From Coprousia sp963931435 (GTDB lineage Bacteria > Actinomycetota > Coriobacteriia > Coriobacteriales > Coriobacteriaceae), in NCBI GenBank assembly GCA_963931435.1, contig OZ007012.1:124001-188000 (forward strand): a stretch of DNA of 64,000 bases, written 5' to 3'. A program made the translations under genes and the position numbers. This document shows, one piece after another, positions 31,818 to 43,576 of the stretch (position 1 is the first letter of the stretch; each line of letters begins with the position of its first letter). A model generated the notes under the pieces. That model was not told the origin of the DNA. It made no database searches and saw nothing but the letters and a program-made list of their open reading frames with translations.

Positions 31818-31835
31818 CACCTTGAGAACCGGATA
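31818..31835 (+). promoter_or_regulatory. boxA-like element in the 16S leader, copy 2
   Basis: Identical to the element at 25404-25421. Confidence 0.5.
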
Positions 31836-32035
31836 CCGCAGGCAGGACGCGGGGCCATGGTCCCGCGGTCCTTCCAGGGATGGACATGAACCATCTTATA
31901 TTGGAACCTTTCCAGCAGAGGACAGGGAGGTCCTTCGAGGACAGACCCCGTCCCAGGCAAGAGAGCTTCGATACGATGGATCCGATCGGCGTTGAGCCGG
32001 TCAGGCCCGGGCTCCGAGTCCGGTCGATTTCGACA

Positions 32036-33545
<1,510 letters not shown>

Positions 33546-33988
33546 TAGGGAGAAAGCCCTGGGAAGATCACGCGAATCTTTCTCACAAGACAAGAATCCA
33601 TGCACGGATCCCGGGCCCGAGCCCGGGCCGTCCCGACCTGGAGGGAGCCCAGCCTGCGGTGCCCGGTCCCCGGGGGTTCGCCCCGCGTACCTTGAGAGCC
33701 GCATAGCGCAGGAGCGGGCCGGTGGCCGAGGCCGCCGGTCCGACGGAAGATTCTCCATCTAGGCTAGATTGACTAGGACTAGATAGCGATCCGGAAATTC
33801 ATGAGAGTAGATATTGAAAGCATGAGATCGAAGATAAGTTCACAAGACTCATTCTTCGGTGGGAGCATCTGATCAGCCGGCCCCTCCGGGGGCCGGTATG
33901 CGAGACCCACGATACATATACCTGTATATGAGATCACGAAGGCAGCTCCAAGTGGGCGGCCTTGCGCGGTCCGCGCCCCTCCGGGCGC
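33546..33988 (+). other. 16S-23S spacer, copy 2, without tRNA
   Basis: About 443 nt, six longer than in copy 1; the difference is the AGGCTAGATTGACTAGGACT stretch ending at 33780. A boxA-like motif lies at 33688-33705. No tRNA. Confidence 0.8.
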
Positions 33989-36958
<2,970 letters not shown>

Positions 36959-37101
36959 CGCCCCCCACGGGGCGCGCGGACCCGCGCGGTCCCGCGCGGT
37001 CGGACGCCCCACATCCGGATCATCCGTCGGACGGGCACGCTCCATGCGCTGTGCGGCCCCCAGGGCACGCGGTCCCCCCGGGACCGGAGGGCGCCGCCCA
37101 C

Positions 37102-37219
37102 CGGTCAGCGGCCATGGCGGGGGTGGCACGCCCGGACCCGTTCCGAACCCGGAAGCTAAGACCCCCCGCGCCGAGAGTACTGCGGATTAGTCCGTGGGAG
37201 GGCAGGGCGCCGCTGACCG
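37102..37219 (+). rRNA. 5S ribosomal RNA, copy 2
   Basis: Identical to copy 1. The 23S-5S spacer is one base shorter (a C-run near 36961). Confidence 0.93.
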
Positions 37220-37251
37220 GTGGACGGCACCAGCCGTCTTCACCGCCTTCG

Positions 37252-37285
37252 AGAGGGGCCCCGACGTGTTCGTCGGGGCCCCTCT
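37252..37285 (+). terminator. rrn terminator, copy 2
   Basis: Same 15-bp stem as copy 1. About 100 nt later the IS256-like element begins. Confidence 0.85.
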
Positions 37286-37383
37286 TCCGTTGCGGGGGGC
37301 GTATGGCTGGAGCATACCGGCGCGGTGGCTGCCGCGCCGTCGACGGATCGCGCCTGCCGTGTGCTGCCGCATCGGAAGTCCGG

Positions 37384-38721
37384 TGCTTATAGGACAAAAA
37401 GTGTGTAAGAACCTGCATTATCAGTGCAGGTAGCGTACCGGTTCTTGGCCTTTCGAGTTGCGTTGTGCCAACTTCCCACCTGGACAAAATGTGTGTAAGA
37501 GTACAGGGGTTTCTGCAGGCAGAGCATGCTGTTTTTGACTAGCAAGTTGCTCAAAGACAGCGAGGCCCCCTATGAGCGCACCGCACTGTCCTGTATGCGG
37601 CAGGAAGATGGCGAAAAATGGCAAGACGACCGCGGGCAGGACGCGGTGGAGGTGCACCTCGTGCGGCGCGAGCGCGACCCAGAGGATTGACAACGCGGCC
37701 AAGCTCCTCGACGGCTTTCTCGGCTGGCTTTTGACCCGCGCCAGGCAGGCGGACATGCCGGGAGGCGGCAGGACGTTCCGCAGGAGGTGCGGGAGGTTCT
37801 GGGAGATCTGGCCGATGCCGCCCAAGGTGGAGAGGCCTCGCAGGGTCGTCTACGTGGACGGGATCCATCTGGGCAGGAAGGCCGTCGTGCTGATAGCCTC
37901 AGACGACGAGAAGGCGCTCGGCTGGCATTTATGCAGGTCGGAGAACAGCCGCGCCTGGGCGGCGCTGATGTCGCGCATCGCTGCGCCAGAGGTCGTCGTT
38001 TCCGACGGCGGGGACGGCTTTGCCAAGGCCCTGAGAAAAACTTGGCCGAAGACGAGGCACCAGAGGTGCGTCTTCCACGCCTTTTCCCAGGTGAGACGAT
38101 ATACCACGACGAGGCCGAGGACCCAGGCAGGGGTCGAGCTCTACGGGCTCGCGAGGGCGCTGCTGGCGATCACCACCATCAAGGAGGCGGACGGCTGGGT
38201 GCAGGCGCTGCTCGCGTGGTCGGATCGCTGGGCCGGGTTTCTGGCGGAGACCACGCGCTCGGAGGACGGCAGGGTGGCGCTGACCCACGAGCGGCTCGTG
38301 AAGGCCAGGCGCTCGCTCGTCAGGCTCGTCAACGCCGGGACGCTCTTCACCTACCTCGACCCAGCACTTGCCTCCGCAGAGCCGCTCCCATCAACCAACA
38401 ACCGCATCGAAGGAGGGGTCAACGCGCAGCTCAGAGCCATGCTGAGGGACCACAGAGGTCTCTCCGTGGAGAGGAGGATCAAGGCGATCTTCTGGTGGTG
38501 CTATATGCACTCGCCGGATCCCCTGCCCGCCGCCGAGATCCTGCGCGTCATGCCGACGGACCGCTCGATCGCCGCCATCTACGGGCGGCTCGACGAGCGA
38601 CAAAAACTGGAGGGGACTATTCCGCGATGGGGCGATGCCATCGTCTGGTCCGAGCTCCATAACTCCGAACCCTACCGGATGGACTGGGATTAGTGCTTAC
38701 ACACTTTTTGTCCTATAACCC
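37384..38721 (+). mobile_element. IS256/IS1249-like insertion sequence
   Basis: Perfect 23-bp inverted repeats lie at 37387-37409 and 38696-38718 (each beginning TTATAGGACAAAAAG read inward). An 8-bp direct repeat AAGTCCGG flanks the element at 37376-37383 and 38722-38729, the target duplication expected of IS256 elements. Three bases lie between each duplication and the repeat. A second copy of the terminal motif (GGACAAAATGTGTGTAAGA, 37482-37500) sits inside the left end in the same orientation. Intact ends, clean duplication and an intact gene suggest recent insertion, just beyond the rrn terminator. Confidence 0.93.
37572..38693 (+). CDS. IS256/IS1249-like transposase
   Basis: The 373-residue protein starts with a zinc ribbon (CPVCGRKMAKNG...RWRCTSCGA, residues 5-34) as in IS1249-type transposases, then the mutator-type DDE core. 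Candidate catalytic residues are D96 (YVDGIHLGRKAVV), D145 (VVSDGGDGF) and E280 (TNNRIEGGVNAQLRAML); the CVFHAF motif typical of the family lies between D and E. The frame is intact from ATG 37572, and its stop lies just inside the right inverted repeat. Confidence 0.92.
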   Translation: MSAPHCPVCGRKMAKNGKTTAGRTRWRCTSCGASATQRIDNAAKLLDGFLGWLLTRARQADMPGGGRTFRRRCGRFWEIWPMPPKVERPRRVVYVDGIHLGRKAVVLIASDDEKALGWHLCRSENSRAWAALMSRIAAPEVVVSDGGDGFAKALRKTWPKTRHQRCVFHAFSQVRRYTTTRPRTQAGVELYGLARALLAITTIKEADGWVQALLAWSDRWAGFLAETTRSEDGRVALTHERLVKARRSLVRLVNAGTLFTYLDPALASAEPLPSTNNRIEGGVNAQLRAMLRDHRGLSVERRIKAIFWWCYMHSPDPLPAAEILRVMPTDRSIAAIYGRLDERQKLEGTIPRWGDAIVWSELHNSEPYRMDWD

Positions 38722-38846
38722 AAGTCCGGAGCGCTGTCGCTCGCACCCTGTTGGGAGTGGACGTTGATCGTCTATGGCTTGGGCTGCGCGTGTCATCCAT
38801 GGCTTTGGTTTGGGTTAAACTGTCTGGAGGCAGACGGGAGGTGCTC

Positions 38847-39377
38847 ATGGCTGAGGCTGGAATCGGCGTCGACATGGTTGAGATCGCGCGCATGGAGCAG
38901 GTCCTCCAGCGCACGCCTTCGTTCGCCCAGCGTATGTTCACCGATGAGGAGTGCGCGTACTGCGAGAGCAAGGCGCGTCCTGCGGTCCATTACGCGGCCC
39001 GGTTCGCGGCGCGCGAGGCGGTCCTCAAGGCCCTGGGCACCGGGTTCGGCGATGGCATCGGACGCAAGGACGTCTCCATCTCCCATGATGGCCGAGGCAA
39101 GCCCGTTGCCGTGCTGACCGGGCGGGCGCGCGAGATCGCCCAGCAGAAGGGCATCGTCGAGGTCGCCATCTCGCTTTCGCACACCAACGCGCTCGCCGTC
39201 GCGAACGCCTTGGTCATTACCGACGACGCTCGTCCGCAACGTCCGAAGAGCGAGCAGGACGAGCGCGCGCGGATCGCCCAGTCGTTCAAGGAGGCACGCT
39301 CGGTGCTCGATGAGCTCGACGCGCTTCAGGCCGTCTCGCTTGCGGATATCGATCAAAGCCCGCTGGAGGTTGAGTGA
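38847..39377 (+). CDS. acpS: Holo-[acyl-carrier-protein] synthase
   Basis: AcpS moves 4'-phosphopantetheine from CoA to acyl carrier protein. The 176-residue protein has GIGVDMVEIARM, FTDEECAYC, and the catalytic-helix block ARFAAREAVLKALGTG, then ISLSHTNALAVANALV. About 45 extra residues follow the normal end (RPQRPKSEQDERARIAQSF...LEVE), likely helical and charged. GGGAGG precedes ATG 38847. nnr starts 4 nt later, so acpS-nnr-alr form an operon. Confidence 0.93.
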   Translation: MAEAGIGVDMVEIARMEQVLQRTPSFAQRMFTDEECAYCESKARPAVHYAARFAAREAVLKALGTGFGDGIGRKDVSISHDGRGKPVAVLTGRAREIAQQKGIVEVAISLSHTNALAVANALVITDDARPQRPKSEQDERARIAQSFKEARSVLDELDALQAVSLADIDQSPLEVE

Positions 39378-39381
39378 TAGC

Positions 39382-40995
39382 ATGAGACCAGTTCTATCGT
39401 GCGAGGAAATCTCCCGCTTGGAAGACATCATCGAGAAAGAGGGGACGTCCAAGGCAGAGCTCATGGAGCTCGCCGGCGAGTTCTGCGCCAATCAGGCCCT
39501 CTCATCGCATCCCAGCCGCGTGCTGGTGCTGGTGGGGTTCGGCAACAACGGGGGAGATGGCTGGGTCGCTGCCGACATCCTCGCGCAGAAGGGCGTCGAG
39601 GTCGAGGTGGTCTCGCCCTGCGATCCCGATGAGATCCCGGCCACGCTCGCGCGCCATGTCGCGCGCCGCACGGCAGGTCGCGATGTGACCATACACGTGG
39701 GTCCCTCGCGCGACGAGCTCGCCCAGATGATCGGGCGGGCCGATCTGGTGATCGACGCGATCCTGGGCACCGGGTTCCATGGTTCCCTGCGCCCGCCCTT
39801 CTCCATCTGGATCGATACGCTCAACGATCTCGCGCCCTCCGTGCTCTCCATCGACGTGCCCTCGGGTCTCAACGCCGATACGGGCGTCGTGGAGGATGCC
39901 TGCGTGCGCGCGGATCGCACCGCCACCATGATCGCGCCCAAGATCGGCCTGTTCAGCGCCGAGGGACCCGAGTATGCGGGCGAGCTGGTGTGCAGCGAGC
40001 TCTATGACAAGTTGGATGAGGTCATAGATGACGTGGAACACGCCGCGGAGATCGTCGACCCCCTCGACATCTCCGACTTCCTAGAGCCCCTGCCCGCCAA
40101 CATCAACAAGTACTCGCGCGGTTCCGTGCTCGTGGTCGCGGGCTCGGCGAGCTATCCGGGTGCGGCGATCATGGCGGCGAAGGCGGCCGCCCGTGCAGGG
40201 GCGGGCTATGTCGCCGTGGCCGCACCGAGCGCATGCGCGAACCTCATCCGCATGGCGCTGCCCTCTGTCCCGGTGTTCGCCATGCCTTCGGATTCGCGCG
40301 GCTCGTTCGGAGCCGCCGCCCCGCTCGAGATCCGCGAGCTCGCGGCGCGCTACGGCTGCGTCCTCTGCGGCCCGGGCATGACCACTGCAGCGGGGTGCCT
40401 GGGCGTGGTGACGACGCTTCTGGAGCTCGACGTCCCGCTGGTGCTGGACGCCGATGCCCTCAACTGTCTGGCGAAGATCTCGATCGGCGGAATCGACAAG
40501 ACACCCGACATGTACCGCCGGCGCGCTCCGCTCATCTTGACGCCGCATCATCGCGAGCTCTCGCGCCTGGTGGGCGATGCTCCGGTCGAGGGCCTCGCCG
40601 AGGCCATCGAGGCGGCCCATCAGATCGTGTGGGCGGCCGGCTCGGACAACCTCGTGGTGGTCGCCAAGGGACCCACCACGGCGATCGTGGGCGTCGAGAA
40701 GGTGCTCCTGCCGCTCTCAGGGCCGGCTGCGCTCGCCACGGCAGGTTCCGGCGACGTGCTGGCGGGCATCCTCGCCGGCTCGGCTGCACTCGAGGCCTCC
40801 ACGGTGGATCGCTGGGAGCTGCTGTGCGCCTACGCGGTGGCGGTGCACTCCTATTGCGGCTACGCGGCGGCGTCGCGCTTCGGCGAGAAATCGGTCATCG
40901 CCACCGACCTCATCGACCTCATCGGCGACGCCATGCAGCTGGCGTGCGACGACGTCCTGAAGGTCCTGGGCGATTCGGAGGGTGAGCAGGCGTGA
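39382..40995 (+). CDS. nnr: Bifunctional NAD(P)HX epimerase/dehydratase
   Basis: This 537-residue enzyme repairs hydrated NAD(P)H. The N-terminal YjeF_N epimerase domain (about 1-215) shows VGFGNNGGDGWVAA, IDAILGTGFHG and IDVPSGLNADTG. The C-terminal dehydratase domain (about 230-530, ribokinase-like) shows VLVVAGSASYPGAA, CGPGMTTAAG, LDADALNCLA, LTPHHRELSRL and ATAGSGDVLAGILAG. The fused form is common in bacteria. ATG 39382 follows acpS by 4 nt; the stop overlaps the alr start (GTGA). Confidence 0.95.
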   Translation: MRPVLSCEEISRLEDIIEKEGTSKAELMELAGEFCANQALSSHPSRVLVLVGFGNNGGDGWVAADILAQKGVEVEVVSPCDPDEIPATLARHVARRTAGRDVTIHVGPSRDELAQMIGRADLVIDAILGTGFHGSLRPPFSIWIDTLNDLAPSVLSIDVPSGLNADTGVVEDACVRADRTATMIAPKIGLFSAEGPEYAGELVCSELYDKLDEVIDDVEHAAEIVDPLDISDFLEPLPANINKYSRGSVLVVAGSASYPGAAIMAAKAAARAGAGYVAVAAPSACANLIRMALPSVPVFAMPSDSRGSFGAAAPLEIRELAARYGCVLCGPGMTTAAGCLGVVTTLLELDVPLVLDADALNCLAKISIGGIDKTPDMYRRRAPLILTPHHRELSRLVGDAPVEGLAEAIEAAHQIVWAAGSDNLVVVAKGPTTAIVGVEKVLLPLSGPAALATAGSGDVLAGILAGSAALEASTVDRWELLCAYAVAVHSYCGYAAASRFGEKSVIATDLIDLIGDAMQLACDDVLKVLGDSEGEQA

Positions 40996-42152
40996 ACTCC
41001 TTTGTGCTGCCCCGCCAGCCCCAGACGCGCTGGGCGTGGGTCGAGATCGATCGAGGTGCGCTGCGACGCAACTACCGCGCGTTCAAGGCGCTGCTGGCGC
41101 CGCGCCAGCGCATGTGCTGCGTGGTGAAGGCCGATGCCTACGGTCACGGTGCCGCCGAGTGCGCGCGCGTGCTCGCGCTCGCCGGTGCGGACATGTTCGC
41201 CGTGGCGACGGTCGAGGAGGGCGTGCGCCTGCGCGAGGCGGGCATCAAGACGCCCGTGCTCATGCTCTCCGAACCCCCTATCGAGTCCATCCCCATCCTG
41301 CTCGAGCACGACATCATGCCCTCGCTGTACTCGGTCGAGTTCGCGCTCGCCTACGGGGAGTGCGCCGTCCAGGCGGGCACGGTGGGCCGGTACCACCTGG
41401 CACTGGAGACGGGCATGAACCGCATCGGGGTCCACTACACGCAGGCGGTGGAGTTCCGGCGCAGCATCGACTTCCATTGCGGGATCCAGTGCGCGGGCAC
41501 CTTCACGCATTTCGCCACCGCCGACGATCCGGACGGCTGGGACTACAAGCTGCAGTGCCGCCGCTTCGACGAAGCGGTCTCGGCCATGCGCGAGGCCGGC
41601 CTCGAGTGCGGCATCGTCCACTGCGACAACACGCCGGCGACGATTTTCGACCCCTCGACGCACTACGACATGGTGCGCGTCGGGATCGGCCTCTACGGTC
41701 TCGCGCCGTGCGAGGGCGCCGAGGAGCGTGTGGAGCTCGATCCGGTGATGAGCGTGCGCGCCCGCGTGACGCGCACCACCCACCCCGCCATGGGCGAGGG
41801 CGTGGGGTACGGGTTCACGTACCGCGTGCCGCGCACGGCGGTGCAGGTGTGCACGCTGCCCATCGGATACGCCGACGGCCTTGCGCGTACGCTCTCCAAC
41901 CGCATGGACGTGCTGTACCGCGGCGAGCGGATCCGGCAGGTGGGAAACATCTGCATGGACCAGTGCATGGTGGCCATCCAGCAGACGCCCATCCACCAGA
42001 TTCCCGAGGCCGAGGTGGGCGACGTGATGACCATCGTGGGCGCCGACGGAGACGGGCGCATCACCATGGACGAGATGGCGCGCCTGCGCGGCACCATCAA
42101 CTACGAGGTCGCCTGCAACTTCGGCATGCGGCTCGAGAAGATCTATCTATAG
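40992..42152 (+). CDS. alr: Alanine racemase
   Basis: Alr makes D-alanine for peptidoglycan using pyridoxal phosphate. The 386-residue protein has the PLP lysine in VVKADAYGHGA and the second catalytic tyrosine in the GVGYGFTYRV region; LETGMNRIGV and CMDQCMVAI are also family blocks. GTG 40992 overlaps the nnr stop, so translation is probably coupled. The acpS-alr linkage is common in actinobacteria and firmicutes. Confidence 0.96.
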   Translation: MNSFVLPRQPQTRWAWVEIDRGALRRNYRAFKALLAPRQRMCCVVKADAYGHGAAECARVLALAGADMFAVATVEEGVRLREAGIKTPVLMLSEPPIESIPILLEHDIMPSLYSVEFALAYGECAVQAGTVGRYHLALETGMNRIGVHYTQAVEFRRSIDFHCGIQCAGTFTHFATADDPDGWDYKLQCRRFDEAVSAMREAGLECGIVHCDNTPATIFDPSTHYDMVRVGIGLYGLAPCEGAEERVELDPVMSVRARVTRTTHPAMGEGVGYGFTYRVPRTAVQVCTLPIGYADGLARTLSNRMDVLYRGERIRQVGNICMDQCMVAIQQTPIHQIPEAEVGDVMTIVGADGDGRITMDEMARLRGTINYEVACNFGMRLEKIYL

Positions 42153-42182
42153 GACAGCGGGACGGGCGAGGAGCGAACGGCC

Positions 42183-42872
42183 ATGGGAGTCATGCATATT
42201 CCCGGACACGAGCATCAGGGTCCGCGCGAGGTGACGCTTGAGGAGATTCGCGCCGTGCTGGGCGATTGCCGCCTGTGCGAGCTGGCCCAGACGCGCACCA
42301 ACATCGTGTTCGGCGTGGGCAACCCCCATGCGCGCGTGATGTTCGTGGGCGAGGCGCCAGGGCGCAACGAAGACCTGCAGGGCGAGCCGTTCGTGGGGCG
42401 CGCGGGGGAGAACCTGAACGGCATCCTCTCGCTCGCCGGCCTCATGCGCGACGAGATCTACATCGCCAACGTGCTCAAGTGCCGTCCGCCGGGAAACCGC
42501 GATCCCAGGCCGGACGAGGTCCTGGCGTGCTCGCCGTTCCTGCGCGAGCAGATCCGGAGCATCTGGCCGGACGTCATCGTGACGCTGGGCAATCCTGCGA
42601 CGCACTTCGTCCTCAAGACCGAGATCGGCATCACGCGCCTGCGCGGGCGCTTCCACCAGATGGGCCACTTCGTGGTGATGCCAACGTTCCACCCCGCGGC
42701 GGCCCTGCGCAATCCGGCCTGGCAGGAGCTGCTGGAGGCGGACTTCCGCATGCTGGGGGAATGGCTGGCGCGCCATCCTGCCGGCGAGGCCGCGGCGTCC
42801 GCCGGTGAGGCCCCTGCGGTCGCGGTGCCCGCGGGCACGCCGATGGACCATCTCCCCAGGGTGGGTGAGTAG
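42183..42872 (+). CDS. Family 4 uracil-DNA glycosylase (iron-sulfur type)
   Basis: The enzyme removes uracil from DNA. The 229-residue protein has motif GEAPGRNEDLQGEPFVGRAG, the family 4 catalytic loop, and the later FHPAAALRNP motif. Four cysteines in family positions (CRLC near 29-32, LKC near 99, LAC near 115) would hold a 4Fe-4S cluster. The last 35 or so residues are Ala/Pro-rich and likely disordered. ATG 42183 follows GAGGAGCGAACGGCC. tsaE begins one base after its stop. Confidence 0.93.
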   Translation: MGVMHIPGHEHQGPREVTLEEIRAVLGDCRLCELAQTRTNIVFGVGNPHARVMFVGEAPGRNEDLQGEPFVGRAGENLNGILSLAGLMRDEIYIANVLKCRPPGNRDPRPDEVLACSPFLREQIRSIWPDVIVTLGNPATHFVLKTEIGITRLRGRFHQMGHFVVMPTFHPAAALRNPAWQELLEADFRMLGEWLARHPAGEAAASAGEAPAVAVPAGTPMDHLPRVGE

Positions 42873-42873
42873 C

Positions 42874-43383
42874 ATGGCGCTCGCGCGCGAGGGCGCGCGC
42901 CGCTTCCATAGCGCGTGCGCGGCGGATACCGAGCGCTTGGGCGAACTCATCGCCCCGGCACTCGCCGACGGCGACGTGCTCGTGCTGACGGGCGGGCTCG
43001 GTGTGGGCAAGACGCATCTCACCAAGGGGGTGGCGCGCGGCCTCGGCGATGCGCGTCCCGTGACGAGTCCCACGTTCGCCCTCATGGCGGTGCACGACGG
43101 CGGGCGGATACCGCTGTTCCATTTCGATCTCTACCGGCTCGAGCACGCCTACGAGCTCGAGGACACGGGCATCTTCGACGTGCTGGGCTACGAGGGCGCA
43201 TGCCTGCTGGAGTGGGGCGAGCAGTTTCAGGATGAGCTCACCGACGCGTACCTGAGCGTGGTGATCGCGCGCGTGCCGGGAGCGCCGGAGGAGCGCGAGA
43301 TCACGCTCGCGCCCCATGGCGAGCGCGCCGAGGCGCTCGCCGCGGCGATCGATGACGCCGTTACGGCCGAGACGGGCGCCTGA
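42874..43383 (+). CDS. tsaE: tRNA t6A synthesis ATPase TsaE
   Basis: TsaE is the small ATPase that drives turnover of the TsaB-TsaD complex. The 169-residue protein has the P-loop GGLGVGKTHL, the VTSPTFALM block and FHFDLYRLE, then LEWGEQF. It lies directly after the glycosylase and 193 nt before the TsaB-RimI-TsaD gene, but an intrinsic terminator stands between them. Confidence 0.95.
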   Translation: MALAREGARRFHSACAADTERLGELIAPALADGDVLVLTGGLGVGKTHLTKGVARGLGDARPVTSPTFALMAVHDGGRIPLFHFDLYRLEHAYELEDTGIFDVLGYEGACLLEWGEQFQDELTDAYLSVVIARVPGAPEEREITLAPHGERAEALAAAIDDAVTAETGA

Positions 43384-43426
43384 AACGAGGAAGATCGACA
43401 ATTTGGGGCGATGGACCGGATAGCTT

Positions 43427-43459
43427 CCCGCAGGGTGCTTCGGCTAACTGCGGGTTTTT
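43427..43459 (+). terminator. Intrinsic terminator after tsaE
   Basis: CCCGCAG (43427-43433) pairs with CTGCGGG (43448-43454), followed by TTTTT. Confidence 0.8.
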
Positions 43460-43576
43460 CTGGCTGCAGGGCGCCGTCTACGGGCAGCGGCTGCGGAATA
43501 TGGCGACAAACCTCGTCTCGATTGGTGTGCGGTACCATCAGATGGGACGAAACGGCGAAAAGAAAGGCCCGATCGA

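Noticed and set aside
31635..31889. Lysine-rich short frame (ATG 31635) before rrn copy 2
   Set aside because: It runs into the conserved rrn promoter and leader, and its 3' half is shared non-coding leader sequence, so a real gene is unlikely.
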